In this document: piece by piece, positions 43,961 to 52,514 of the stretch
Layout of the letters: every line of letters begins with the position of its first letter
How positions within the stretch are numbered: the stretch's first letter is position 1
NCBI RefSeq assembly: GCF_018130065.1
Contig: NZ_JAFCME010000009.1
Span: forward strand, 186,001 to 250,000
Direction: 5' to 3'
DNA length: 64,000 nucleotides
Source: Bradyrhizobium sp. AUGA SZCCT0158
GTDB lineage: Bacteria > Pseudomonadota > Alphaproteobacteria > Rhizobiales > Xanthobacteraceae
Program-made: the position numbers and the translations under genes
The notes under the pieces: model-generated
What the model saw: only the letters and a program-made list of their open reading frames with translations
What the model was told of the DNA's origin: nothing
The model's database searches: none

Positions 43961-44853
43961 GCACCCCGCTGAGCGCCTCAGTCGAGGTTGGGGCCACCAC
44001 CGCGCGTCCGCGGCTTGCGAGCGGCTTCTGGCGCCGCGCGCTGCGCCACCGCAGCTTTGTCACGGGGGGCACGCTCAGCCTGATGGTGCTCTGTGCCGCT
44101 TTACTGTCGCTGGTCTGGACGCCGTGGTCCGCCTATGAAATCGACGTGGCCTCCAAGCTGCGACCACCGTCGGCCGCGCATTGGCTCGGCACCGACGTGC
44201 TCGGCCGCGATATCGTCTCGCTGCTGCTGGTGGGCGCCCGTTCCACCATCATGGTCGGCATCATCGCCGTCGGGATCGGCCTCACTTTCGGGGTGTGTCT
44301 TGGACTGATCGCCGCCGCGCGCAAGGGCTGGACCGAAGAGATCATCATGCGGATGAGCGACTTCACCTTTGCGTTTCCCGCGGTGCTCTCGGCCATCATG
44401 CTGGCGGCGGTCTTCGGCCCGGGCATGGTGACCTCGATCGTCGCCATCGGCATCTTTCAGATTCCGACTCTCGTCCGGTTGACCCGTGGATCGGCCAATG
44501 CGATCTGGGCGCGGGAGTTCGTGCTGGCCGCGCGCGCCTGCGGCAAAGGCGGCTTCCGCATCACGATCGAGCACGTGCTGCCCAACGTCCTGCCGATCCT
44601 GATCGTTCAGGCGACGATCCAGTTCGCACTCGCAATCCTGGCCGAAGCGGCGTTGTCCTATCTCGGGCTTGGCACGCAGCCGCCGCAACCGTCCTGGGGT
44701 CGCATGCTGAACGATGCCCAGACGCTGCTGTTCCAGTCGCCGATGCTCGCGGTCTATCCGGGCGCGGCGATCGCCATCGCTGTGCTTGGACTCAATTTGT
44801 TCGGAGACGGATTGCGCGATCTGCTCGATCCCCGGCTGGCGCGGGAGCGTTGA
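43957..44853 (+). CDS. Peptide ABC transporter permease (DppC/OppC type)
   Basis: A 298-residue permease starting at an ATG that overlaps the DppB-type stop codon. After a short Ala/Thr-rich N-terminus comes FWRRALRHRSFVTGGTLSLM, the standard OppC N-terminal segment, then HWLGTDVLGRDIVSLLLVGA, which is diagnostic of DppC/OppC proteins. The EAA-type coupling loop is at VLAARACGKGGFRITIEHVL. It pairs with the DppB-type protein and the two ATPases encoded immediately downstream. The next gene starts two bases after its stop. Confidence 0.93.
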   Translation: MSTPLSASVEVGATTARPRLASGFWRRALRHRSFVTGGTLSLMVLCAALLSLVWTPWSAYEIDVASKLRPPSAAHWLGTDVLGRDIVSLLLVGARSTIMVGIIAVGIGLTFGVCLGLIAAARKGWTEEIIMRMSDFTFAFPAVLSAIMLAAVFGPGMVTSIVAIGIFQIPTLVRLTRGSANAIWAREFVLAARACGKGGFRITIEHVLPNVLPILIVQATIQFALAILAEAALSYLGLGTQPPQPSWGRMLNDAQTLLFQSPMLAVYPGAAIAIAVLGLNLFGDGLRDLLDPRLARER

Positions 44854-44855
44854 GC

Positions 44856-45869
44856 ATGACCGTGTCCGCCAACGCGCCTTTGATCGAAGTCAGCGACCTC
44901 GGCGTGCGGCTCAACACCAGCCGCGGCCCCGCGCAGGCCGTTCGCGGCGTCAGTTTCTCGCTGAGGCGCGGCGAGACCCTGGGCCTCGTCGGCGAATCCG
45001 GATGCGGCAAATCCGTCACCGCGCTGGCGCTGATGGGCCTGCTGCCCGACAGCGCCGTCATCAGCGGCAGCATCCGCCTCGACGGTAGCGAATTGGTGGG
45101 TCTGCCGGATGCGCATTACTGCAAGCTGCGTGGTAATCGCATCAGCATGATCTTCCAGGAGCCGATGACCGCGCTCAATCCGATGCACACGATCGGCCGC
45201 CAGGTGGCCGAACCATTGCGGCGCCACACCAATTGTTCGGCGGGAGAGGCGCGCAAGCAGGCCATCGCCTTGCTCGATCGTGTCGGGCTGCCCGATGCGG
45301 CGAAACGCGTCGATGCCTATCCGCACCAGTTCTCCGGAGGGCAGCGGCAGCGCGTTACCATTGCCATGGCGCTGGCCTGCCAGCCCGACGTGCTGATCGC
45401 CGATGAACCGACCACGGCGCTCGATGTCACCATCCAGGGACAGATCCTCGACCTGATCGCGGATATCGTTGCCGAGCGCGGCATGTCGATGATTCTGATC
45501 TCGCACGATCTCGGCGTCATCGCCGAGAATGTGCAGCGGATGATGGTAATGTATGGCGGCACCGTCGTCGAAAGCGGCGCGACGGAAGCGGTGTTCACGC
45601 GCATGGGACATCCCTATACGCAGGGTCTGTTTCGCGCTCGCCCGCGCCTTGGTGCGCGCAAGGGCACCCGGCTGAAGACTATCGCCGGCACCGTGCCCGA
45701 GCTGGCCGATCTGCCCTCCGGTTGCACTTTCGCCGACCGCTGCGCGATCGTCGAGGATCGTTGCCGCGTGGCGCCGCCGGCCGCGGTGGACGTCGGCGCC
45801 GGCCACGGCGTGCGCTGTCTCAGGACGGATGTTTCCATGGCCGAAGCGGTTGGAGTTTTGGGCGCATGA
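44856..45869 (+). CDS. Peptide ABC transporter ATPase (DppD/OppD type)
   Basis: A 337-residue ATPase with Walker [10 protein letters not shown] (about 47-55), Q-loop [17 protein letters not shown], signature FSGGQRQRV and Walker [13 protein letters not shown]. The C-terminal oligopeptide-transporter extension carries cysteines in [17 protein letters not shown], typical of the fourth iron-sulfur-like cluster found in OppD/DppD proteins. It energises uptake together with the next ATPase. Its stop overlaps the next gene's start (ATGA). Confidence 0.93.
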   Translation: MTVSANAPLIEVSDLGVRLNTSRGPAQAVRGVSFSLRRGETLGLVGESGCGKSVTALALMGLLPDSAVISGSIRLDGSELVGLPDAHYCKLRGNRISMIFQEPMTALNPMHTIGRQVAEPLRRHTNCSAGEARKQAIALLDRVGLPDAAKRVDAYPHQFSGGQRQRVTIAMALACQPDVLIADEPTTALDVTIQGQILDLIADIVAERGMSMILISHDLGVIAENVQRMMVMYGGTVVESGATEAVFTRMGHPYTQGLFRARPRLGARKGTRLKTIAGTVPELADLPSGCTFADRCAIVEDRCRVAPPAAVDVGAGHGVRCLRTDVSMAEAVGVLGA

Positions 45870-46900
45870 CCATGCTGGACCAGGTGTCATCGTCCGCCGA
45901 ACTGCCGCTGCTCGATGTGAAAGATCTGGCGCAGCGCTACATCTTGCCGCGCGAAAGCGTGTTCAAGCCGGCCGGACAGGTGCATGCGCTCAACGGTGTC
46001 ACCGCACAGGTAACGGCGGGCCGAAGCCTCGGTGTGGTCGGCGAGTCCGGATCGGGCAAGTCGACCTTCGCGAGGCTGGTGATGGCGCTGGAGCGGCCAT
46101 CGTCGGGTTCGGTTTCGCTCATGGGCCGCGACCTGAACCGGCTGCCGGCTGACGAGTTACGCCGCGCCCGGCGTGATTTTCAGATGGTGTTTCAGGATCC
46201 CTACGGCTCGCTGGACCCGCGACAGACCATTGCGCGCATCGTCGCGGAGCCCTTGACCGCGCTCGGACGCATGGATCGCGCCACGCTGCGTCAGCGCGTT
46301 GCCGACGTGCTGCGGCAGGTCGGACTGCGCGAGGCCGATATGGACAAGTTCCCGCATGAATTCTCCGGCGGCCAGCGCCAGCGGATCGCGATCGCGCGCG
46401 CGCTGATCACCCAGCCAAAACTGATCGTCGCCGACGAGCCGGTCAGCGCGCTCGACGTCTCCGTGCAGGCGCAGGTGCTCAATCTCCTGCAAGACCTGCA
46501 GGATCAGTTCGGGTTGAGCTACGTCCTGATCAGCCACGATCTGGCGGTGGTGGATTATCTCTGCGACGAGATCGCAGTGATGTATCTCGGTCGGATCGTC
46601 GAGCAGGGGAGCCCTGAGGATCTGTTCGCGCATTGCGCCCATCCCTACACGCGGGCGCTGCTCGAGGCGGTGCCGCGCGCCCGGGCCGGCGGTGTGCGCC
46701 GGCGTCGCGGTGCGCAGGTGATCGCCTCGCATTCGGTGGGCGCAACGGGATGTCCCTACGCGTCACGCTGTGCGCTCGCCGACCAGTACTGTCGCGAGGT
46801 CGCGCCTGCGCTGCGCAAGGTGGGTCCGTTGCAATCAGCCGCGTGCCATCGCGCCGAGACTGTCATGGCATTGCCTCCGGTAGCGTCGGAGGAGAGTTAG
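45866..46900 (+). CDS. Peptide ABC transporter ATPase (DppF/OppF type)
   Basis: A 344-residue ATPase. Walker A is GESGSGKST, the Q-loop QMVFQDPYGSLDPRQTIARI is typical of DppF, the signature is FSGGQRQRI and Walker B is LIVADEPVSALD. The C-terminal part has GCPYASRCALADQYCREVAP, the cysteine-rich end seen in many DppF/OppF proteins. It starts inside the upstream stop codon. The substrate-binding protein gene follows after 55 bases, so this is one operon of the dpp/opp type. Confidence 0.93.
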   Translation: MTMLDQVSSSAELPLLDVKDLAQRYILPRESVFKPAGQVHALNGVTAQVTAGRSLGVVGESGSGKSTFARLVMALERPSSGSVSLMGRDLNRLPADELRRARRDFQMVFQDPYGSLDPRQTIARIVAEPLTALGRMDRATLRQRVADVLRQVGLREADMDKFPHEFSGGQRQRIAIARALITQPKLIVADEPVSALDVSVQAQVLNLLQDLQDQFGLSYVLISHDLAVVDYLCDEIAVMYLGRIVEQGSPEDLFAHCAHPYTRALLEAVPRARAGGVRRRRGAQVIASHSVGATGCPYASRCALADQYCREVAPALRKVGPLQSAACHRAETVMALPPVASEES

Positions 46901-46955
46901 CCTTTTATGCGGGACTGGCTTAATCTGGTCGCGCGATATGTCAGGGGAGCAAGCG

Positions 46956-48452
46956 ATGTTCAGAAAGTTAGCCATTTTTGCAGTTGTGGCCGCGTTCGCC
47001 GTCGCGCCGCTGCCGAGCCTGGCGCAGGGCAAGAAGGACAGCGTCGTCATGGGCATGACGCTGGAGCCGCCGGGGCTCGATCCCACCAACGCAGCCGCGG
47101 CCGCCATTGCCGAGGTCACGCTCTATAACCTCTATGAGACGTTGACCAAGATCAACGAGGACGGTTCGGTATCGCCCTTGCTCGCCGAGAGTTGGAAGGC
47201 GTCGGAAGACCTGAAGACCTATACGTTCAAGCTCCGCAAGGGCATCAAATTCCACAACGGCGAGCCGTTCGATTCCGCTGCGGTAAAGTTCTCCTACGAT
47301 CGCAACGCGGCGCCGACCAGCACCAACAAGGACAAGAGCCTGTATCAGGGGTTTGAGTCGGTCACCGCGCCCGACGCGGAGACGATCGTGGTCGTGCTCA
47401 AATATTCCGAACCGAACCTGCCGTTCCTGATCGGTCAGGCCGGCGGCTCGATCGTCGAGCCGAAGAGCGCGCCGACCAATGCAACGCAGCCAGTCGGCAC
47501 CGGACCCTATACGCTCGGTGCCTGGGCCAAGGGATCGTCGATCACCCTGAACAAATGGCCAGATTATCGCAACGCCGCCGCGATCAAGCTTTCCAAGGTG
47601 ACCATCCGCTTCATCGGCGATCCCGCCGCGCAGGTCGCGGCGCTGCTGTCGGGCGACATCGACGTGTTTCCGCGCGGCGCGGTGGCGCGCAGCGTGGCGC
47701 AATTCAAGGCCGATCCGCGCTTCAATGTCCTGATTGGCGGCTCTAGGGCCAAGACCATCGTCGGCATCAACCAGAAGAGGAAGCCGCTCGACGATGTGCG
47801 GGTCCGCCGCGCCATTCTCGCGGCCATCGATCGCAAGGCGATGATCGACGGCGCCGTCGATGGCTTTGGCACGCCGATCGGCAGCTTTTATACGCCGGGA
47901 TCGCTCGGCTATGTCGACACGACCGGCATCAATCCATACGACCCGGAAAAGGCCAAGAAGCTGCTGGCAGAAGCGGGAGTCAAAACGCCGCTGGAGCTCA
48001 GCCTCAAGCTGCCACCGCCATCATATGCGCGCAACGGCGGGGAAATCCTCGCGGCCCAGCTCGCCAAAGTCGGCATAACAGCCAAGATCGAGAACGTCGA
48101 ATGGGCGCAGTGGCTGTCACAGGTGTTTGCCGGCAACGGCCCGCACAATTTCGATCTCACCATCGTCTCGCATGTCGAGCCGTTCGATCTCGTGAAGATA
48201 ACCGAGCCTGACTATTATCTCGGCTATAACAACGAGGCCTTCAACGCGCTCTACCAGCAGATCAAGGCGACACCGGCCGAGGCCGAACGCGCCAAATTGC
48301 TCGGCGACGCGCAGCGCATGCTGGCTACCGATGCGGTTGCCGGCTTCCTGTTCCAGCCGCAATGGATCACCATTGCGAGCAAGAAGCTGAAGGGTGTGTG
48401 GAAGGAAGTCCCGCAATTCGAAAATGACTTCTCCGCCTGGTCTTGGGAATAG
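46956..48452 (+). CDS. Peptide ABC transporter substrate-binding protein (DppA/OppA type)
   Basis: A 498-residue periplasmic binding protein of the SBP_bac_5 family. The start is ATG 46956, with AGGGGAG upstream; MFRKLAIFAVVAAFAVAPLP followed by SLAQG is a signal peptide. Conserved blocks are LAESWKASEDLKTYTFKLRK, KGIKFHNGEPFDSAAVKFSY, GTGPYTLGAWAKG and VRVRRAILAAIDRKA (approximate). It captures the substrate and delivers it to the permease pair. Its genes, the amidase and LysR regulator suggest a dedicated uptake-and-hydrolysis pathway for a peptide-like amide. Confidence 0.92.
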   Translation: MFRKLAIFAVVAAFAVAPLPSLAQGKKDSVVMGMTLEPPGLDPTNAAAAAIAEVTLYNLYETLTKINEDGSVSPLLAESWKASEDLKTYTFKLRKGIKFHNGEPFDSAAVKFSYDRNAAPTSTNKDKSLYQGFESVTAPDAETIVVVLKYSEPNLPFLIGQAGGSIVEPKSAPTNATQPVGTGPYTLGAWAKGSSITLNKWPDYRNAAAIKLSKVTIRFIGDPAAQVAALLSGDIDVFPRGAVARSVAQFKADPRFNVLIGGSRAKTIVGINQKRKPLDDVRVRRAILAAIDRKAMIDGAVDGFGTPIGSFYTPGSLGYVDTTGINPYDPEKAKKLLAEAGVKTPLELSLKLPPPSYARNGGEILAAQLAKVGITAKIENVEWAQWLSQVFAGNGPHNFDLTIVSHVEPFDLVKITEPDYYLGYNNEAFNALYQQIKATPAEAERAKLLGDAQRMLATDAVAGFLFQPQWITIASKKLKGVWKEVPQFENDFSAWSWE

Positions 48453-48526
48453 CCGCCTCGCGAGGGACGGTTAGCGGACCTGTCGGAAGCTGTTGCGGCG
48501 ACCATTGCGCGCCTGATCGGGTGAGA

Positions 48527-48787
48527 TCATGGGGCGGCCGCCAGTATCGCGTGCTGACGTCCGCCTCTCACCTCGATCGCGGCAACGCCGATGATCGCGC
48601 CGACGCGGCGGGCGAGCCTTTCGACGGCCTGGCGGTCACGGACGTCGATGGAAGCCTGGATCTTGTATTCGCCGGCTTCCTGGCGGGCATCGACGGCCGC
48701 CAGCCGAAGGTCGGCGACGCGCACCTGGTCGAGAAGGCGACCGAGCGCGGCATGTAGATCGCTTGCGTGCAGCTCCAGAATGAACAC
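48527..48787 (-). CDS. Small ACT-like protein
   Basis: An 86-residue protein with a GTG start at 48787 and GAAGGGG upstream. The order of strands and helices (FILELHASDLHAALGRLLDQ, then VRVADLRLAAVDARQEAGEY, then KIQASIDVRDRQAVERLARR and GVAAIEVRGG) fits the ACT regulatory fold found in acetolactate synthase small subunits. It could be a free ACT domain acting as a regulatory subunit, perhaps for the acetolactate-synthase-like enzyme at the left of the window, but the two genes are 46 kb apart. It is divergent from the Lrp-type gene. Confidence 0.5.
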   Translation of the reverse strand: MFILELHASDLHAALGRLLDQVRVADLRLAAVDARQEAGEYKIQASIDVRDRQAVERLARRVGAIIGVAAIEVRGGRQHAILAAAP

Positions 48788-48921
48788 GGCATCCCCTTCA
48801 AATTTGGAGAAGTTGTATCCGTGTTTCCTGAGAAGAGGCTTCCTTTCGTCTGGAAATTTGGCAATATACCGATATAATTATCCTCGGAAATGAACCAATA
48901 CCCAGAATAGAGTTCTCGGTC

Positions 48922-49407
48922 ATGAAAGCGACGCGGCGGAAAGACTCACTGCGCCTTGACGAGACCGACCGGCGCATCTTGCGGGCGATGCAAGCCGATG
49001 CACGGCTCACGACGGCGGAGTTGGCCGACAAGGTCGGGCTATCCACGACGCCATGCTGGAACAGACTCAAACGACTGGAGAAGCAGGGTTACATCGACGG
49101 CTATGTTGCGCTCCTCAATCAGGAGAAGCTCGGTCTGCCGGAAACAGTGATCATCGAAATCACGCTCGACCGTCACGATGAGGAGGTGCTGGAGCGGTTC
49201 GGAGAATTGCTCGCTGGTTTGCCCGAAGTGATCGAGGCCTATCTCACGACAGGAGATTATGACTATCTGGTCAAGGTCGCCGTCGAGAGTACGGCCGGCT
49301 ACGAACGCTTCTTGCGAGAAAAGCTCTATCGCATTCCGGGCATCCGCCACAGCCGATCGTCGTTCGCGCTGCGGTGCCTGAAGAAGCTGACCTCGATCCA
49401 GGTCTGA
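48922..49407 (+). CDS. Lrp/AsnC-family transcriptional regulator
   Basis: A 161-residue regulator. The N-terminal helix-turn-helix is typical: LDETDRRILRAMQADARLTT, then ELADKVGLSTTPCWNRLKRL. The C-terminal RAM domain, a ligand-binding and oligomerising ACT-like fold, has VEIDGYVALLNQEKLG-like order and ends YRIPGIRHSRSSFALRCLK. Such proteins sense amino acids. It is divergent from the ACT-like small protein and convergent with the GntR gene. A role in amino acid use with the adjacent transporter is plausible. Confidence 0.92.
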   Translation: MKATRRKDSLRLDETDRRILRAMQADARLTTAELADKVGLSTTPCWNRLKRLEKQGYIDGYVALLNQEKLGLPETVIIEITLDRHDEEVLERFGELLAGLPEVIEAYLTTGDYDYLVKVAVESTAGYERFLREKLYRIPGIRHSRSSFALRCLKKLTSIQV

Positions 49408-49410
49408 CCT

Positions 49411-50097
49411 TCAGGTGTGCGGCTTGCGATCGCCTTCGCCCCAGACATGCCGCGAACGTTCGAGGTGGCGGCGCATCACCGCAACAGCGCCGGCCTCATC
49501 CTGCTTCGACAGCGCGTCGAGCAACTGGAAATGCTCGCTGGCCGACTGCGCGATATGCTCGCGGGTCGATCCATTCTTGAAGCCGTGAAGCCGAACGCGA
49601 TCGCGTAGCGTCTCGACCAGGTCGGCGAGGGGCTTGTTGCCGAGTGTGGCGATGAGGCCAATGTGGAATTGGCGATCGGTCTCCAGGAACTCAATGAGAT
49701 TGCCGTCATCAGCGGCGCGCTTCGTGGCTTCGGCAAGTTCGCGCAGATGCTCTGTCTGCGCGGGTGTGAGGCGGGCCCGCGCGATCTCGGCGACAACAGG
49801 CACTTCCAGCAGCACGCGGATCGCGAAGATATCGTTGAGTTCGCCAGGCGACAGCGAGACCACGCGAAAGCCGCGATTTCGCACGGGCTCAAGCAGGCCT
49901 TCGCGCGCGAGATCGAGCAGAGCTTCGCGGACGGGTGTCGCCGAGACGCCGAGATCGATCGCGAGACGCGGGACGGAATAGAGCTGATCGGGTTGCATCT
50001 GTCCTGTGATGATCAGTCCACGGATCACCTGCCTGGCTTGCTCCCGCAGGCTGGGCCCGGACACCAGGCTCGATGCGCCGATTTGTCGAAGATCCAT
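49411..50097 (-). CDS. GntR-family transcriptional regulator (FadR/FCD subfamily)
   Basis: A 228-residue regulator. The winged helix-turn-helix is at about 15-75 (SLREQARQVIRGLIITGQMQ and LYSVPRLAIDLGVSATPVRE, ending ALLDLAREGLLE). The C-terminal FCD domain has FAIRVLLEVPVVAEIARARL and HIGLIATLGNKPLADLVETL, whose His and Asp residues normally bind a metal and an organic acid. The start is set at ATG 50097; a GTG at 50106 is also possible. It is divergent from a sulfatase-like gene. Two matching half-palindromic sites lie between them, so it probably represses that gene. Confidence 0.9.
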   Translation of the reverse strand: MDLRQIGASSLVSGPSLREQARQVIRGLIITGQMQPDQLYSVPRLAIDLGVSATPVREALLDLAREGLLEPVRNRGFRVVSLSPGELNDIFAIRVLLEVPVVAEIARARLTPAQTEHLRELAEATKRAADDGNLIEFLETDRQFHIGLIATLGNKPLADLVETLRDRVRLHGFKNGSTREHIAQSASEHFQLLDALSKQDEAGAVAVMRRHLERSRHVWGEGDRKPHT

Positions 50098-50138
50098 GGC
50101 TGTCACTACCCGAAACTCGCGGGTGAGTAAATGTAACG

Positions 50139-50187
50139 TGTGACATATTACAGCTGACCGCCGTTATGTGATATGTGATATATTACT
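50139..50187. promoter_or_regulatory. Paired GntR-type operator candidates
   Basis: TGTGACATATTACA (50139-50152) and TGTGATATATTACT (50174-50187) share 12 of 14 bases and are 35 bases apart. The first is a near-palindrome with TGT/ACA ends. They sit between the GntR gene and the sulfatase gene, where a FadR-like repressor would bind. The segment is AT-rich in an otherwise GC-rich region. Confidence 0.6.
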
Positions 50188-50217
50188 AAAAAAGAATGCA
50201 GAAAATGGGAGGTTTGC

Positions 50218-51633
50218 GTGGTGCAACGCATTTTGATGATCGTATCCGACACTGTCCGCTGGGACATGCTCGGCTACAACGGGGGCCACGTCCGAACTCC
50301 CAATCTTGATCGGCTCGCCGCGCGCTCGATGGTCTTCGATCGCTATTATGCGTCGAGCTTTCCGACAGTGCCTGCGCGCTACGACTATCTCACCGGCAAG
50401 CCTGCCTTTGCCGGCGTCGGCTGGGGCGCGCTGCCACGCGCCGATCGCTCGATTGCGACCTCATTGACCGAAGCGGGTTACACGACGCTCGGCGTGGTGG
50501 ACACGCCGTTCTACCAGGTCAACGGCTATTCATATGATCGCGGCTTCAACTTCTTCTACGACATGAAATCCCAGCTTCTGGGAACGCCGCATTACAGCTC
50601 CTACACCGCACCCAACAAGACCAAGCGCCAGGGCGAAGGCAAGCTTCCGCAATGGCCGATCACCGGCAAGGTGAAGCCCGATCCGCGCACCGGCGAGATG
50701 GATTGCCCGGCACCGATCACCATGGTGCAGGCAGCTAAGTGCCTGGAGGAAATCTACCAGGATAAGTTCTTTGCGCTGGTCGACACCTGGGATCCGCATG
50801 AACCGTGGGACCCGCCCGCCTATTACGTCAGACACTATCTTCCCGACTATGCCGGCGAACGCGTGCACCCGCCCTATGGCGACTGCAAGAAGCACGGCAT
50901 GACCGATCGCGACATCGCGGTGGCGCGCGCGCTCTACAGCGGCGAACTCGAACTGGTCGATCGCTGGATCGGGCATCTGCTCGACCAACTCGTCTATCTC
51001 GGCATCGAGGACTCCACCGCCATCATCTTCGTCTCGGACCACGGCTTTCTGCTGGGAGAGCATGGGTTGATGGGCAAGATGGTCCGCAGGGCGCCCGGCG
51101 AAGCGACGTGGATGCGTTCGCCGCTCTACGAGGAAATCGCCAGGGTGCCGCTGCTGATCCATGTGCCGGGCGCAAAGCCCGGACGAACCAGCAAGCTGAC
51201 CTGCGCGCTCGACCTCGCTCCCACGATCTGCGACATGGCCGGCCTGCCGCGCCAGGCGGAGATGCAGGGACTCTCGCTGCTTCCTGCGGTCCGCGGTCAG
51301 CCCTTCGAAGGGCGCGATCACGTGCTGACGGCCCTGCCGCTCGCCAATCCCGGCGAGACGGTCGAAGTGGTCGACGATCTGATGCGGACGGTGGTCGAAT
51401 GGCAACCTGTCACCATCACCACGAAAGGCTGGTCGCTGCTCTACGCTACGCCGAGCGAGCCGGTCGAACTCTATGATCTGCGCTCCGATCCAAAGCAAAC
51501 GACCAACGTGGCGCCAAAGCACCCTGCCGTCATCCGTGCCATGCTGGAGATGTATGCAGAGGACCTGCGCCGCGCTGGAGCCGCCAGCAAGTACAGCGAT
51601 CCGCGCCTTGCCGCCTTGCTCGAACGCGCATGA
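50218..51633 (+). CDS. Sulfatase/alkaline phosphatase superfamily hydrolase
   Basis: A 471-residue enzyme starting at GTG 50218 or GTG 50221, with GGGAGG upstream. The metal-site start is ILMIVSDTVRWDMLGYN. The nucleophile region reads ASSFPTVPARYDYLTGK, where classical sulfatases have Cys or Ser in C/S-x-P-x-R; here Thr occupies that position. FVSDHGFLLGEHGLMGK supplies the conserved D-H-G metal ligands. Thr-type nucleophiles suit phosphodiesterases or phosphonate hydrolases in this superfamily better than sulfatases maturated to formylglycine. No signal peptide is seen, so it acts in the cytoplasm. GntR control is likely. Confidence 0.85.
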   Translation: MVQRILMIVSDTVRWDMLGYNGGHVRTPNLDRLAARSMVFDRYYASSFPTVPARYDYLTGKPAFAGVGWGALPRADRSIATSLTEAGYTTLGVVDTPFYQVNGYSYDRGFNFFYDMKSQLLGTPHYSSYTAPNKTKRQGEGKLPQWPITGKVKPDPRTGEMDCPAPITMVQAAKCLEEIYQDKFFALVDTWDPHEPWDPPAYYVRHYLPDYAGERVHPPYGDCKKHGMTDRDIAVARALYSGELELVDRWIGHLLDQLVYLGIEDSTAIIFVSDHGFLLGEHGLMGKMVRRAPGEATWMRSPLYEEIARVPLLIHVPGAKPGRTSKLTCALDLAPTICDMAGLPRQAEMQGLSLLPAVRGQPFEGRDHVLTALPLANPGETVEVVDDLMRTVVEWQPVTITTKGWSLLYATPSEPVELYDLRSDPKQTTNVAPKHPAVIRAMLEMYAEDLRRAGAASKYSDPRLAALLERA

Positions 51634-51752
51634 CGGTTCGCGACATCGCCCCCCGGAAGGGCTCGACGCATAAGCTGCCGAGGCGGCATCGTCGAGATCG
51701 CTGAGGCCTCGCGGAAGACGTCACTGAGAGTGTCCATCAAACCGCGCAAAGG

Positions 51753-51777
51753 ATGGGACAGCGAATTGCTGTCCCAT
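51753..51777 (+). terminator. Intrinsic terminator of the sulfatase gene
   Basis: A perfect 10-bp stem ATGGGACAGC/GCTGTCCCAT with a GAATT loop, followed by TCTCTTTC. It is 120 bases downstream of the sulfatase stop. Confidence 0.8.
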
Positions 51778-51815
51778 TCTCTTTCGTCCGCATCAAGCAA
51801 ATCATCAACCTGCAA

Positions 51816-51840
51816 GGATACGGTGATGATGGCCGTATCC
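51816..51840. terminator. Hairpin beside small ORF
   Basis: GGATACGG pairs with CCGTATCC over a nine-base loop. It lies ten bases beyond the stop codon of the minus-strand small gene at 51850-52008. The T-run is weak, so termination is tentative. Confidence 0.4.
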
Positions 51841-51849
51841 TCTGGCTAA

Positions 51850-52008
51850 TCAGTCGACCCTTACCATCAGGGTGCGGCCGTTGACGTAGCCGATGGCATA
51901 GGTGCGGCCGTACATCGTTTTATAGCGAAACTTGCGGTGACCGCCGACGACGGCATTGGGTTCGTTGTCGCCGAGTTGGCTGTGGGTGTTGCTGGGCCGG
52001 GTGATCAT
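51850..52008 (-). CDS. Small protein of unknown function
   Basis: A 52-residue protein starting MITRPSNTHSQLGDNEPN, preceded by GGAG six bases before ATG 52008. It is basic and contains RKFRYKTMYGRTYAIGYVNG near its end, a short beta-rich stretch. A much longer frame extends upstream but has odd composition, so I chose the short start. I know no family. Confidence 0.4.
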   Translation of the reverse strand: MITRPSNTHSQLGDNEPNAVVGGHRKFRYKTMYGRTYAIGYVNGRTLMVRVD

Positions 52009-52514
52009 GACTTTCTCCATCTCGTCCGACCGGCAGCGGTTATCGCTAGCCTCACGTCGGCGGCAGAGCATAGGGGACGGCGCTTTACCCCGCTGTTCCC
52101 TGGGGAACAGCTCAAGACAGCAAGCATTCGAGTGGTTGCATGCCTGATAACACGTTGGAAAATAAGGAACTATATGGGAGTGAAGTGAGCTGCGGACCTG
52201 GCAATTGTGAAGACCCGAGAGCCTTGAGGTGGTTCGGCGTCTCTCTCCCGCATGCGGCAGAGAGAGTTCAGACTTGAGGAAGCCAGCGCTGCAATTTGTC
52301 GCAGCGATTTGTCGTGACAGCATCCAAACGCGCTCGATGCGGGCTCGAGAACATCGGTGGCGGCCGCGTGTCATCCATTTGGTTTACGATTTGCACTTGA
52401 GCTGATCGGCGGTTCGGTAGTGAGATCACACTGGAGGCCTGCCATTGTTGGCTTCCGGTTGCCTGCACTTGGCTGCTCCGCTAGCATCAATCCCGCAATA
52501 GAGCGGATTGTACG
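52009..52514. other. Intergenic region with no supported gene
   Basis: A 506-base stretch upstream of the FecR-like gene. It should include that gene's promoter. Frames on both strands lack motifs; no RNA gene is recognised. Confidence 0.35.
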
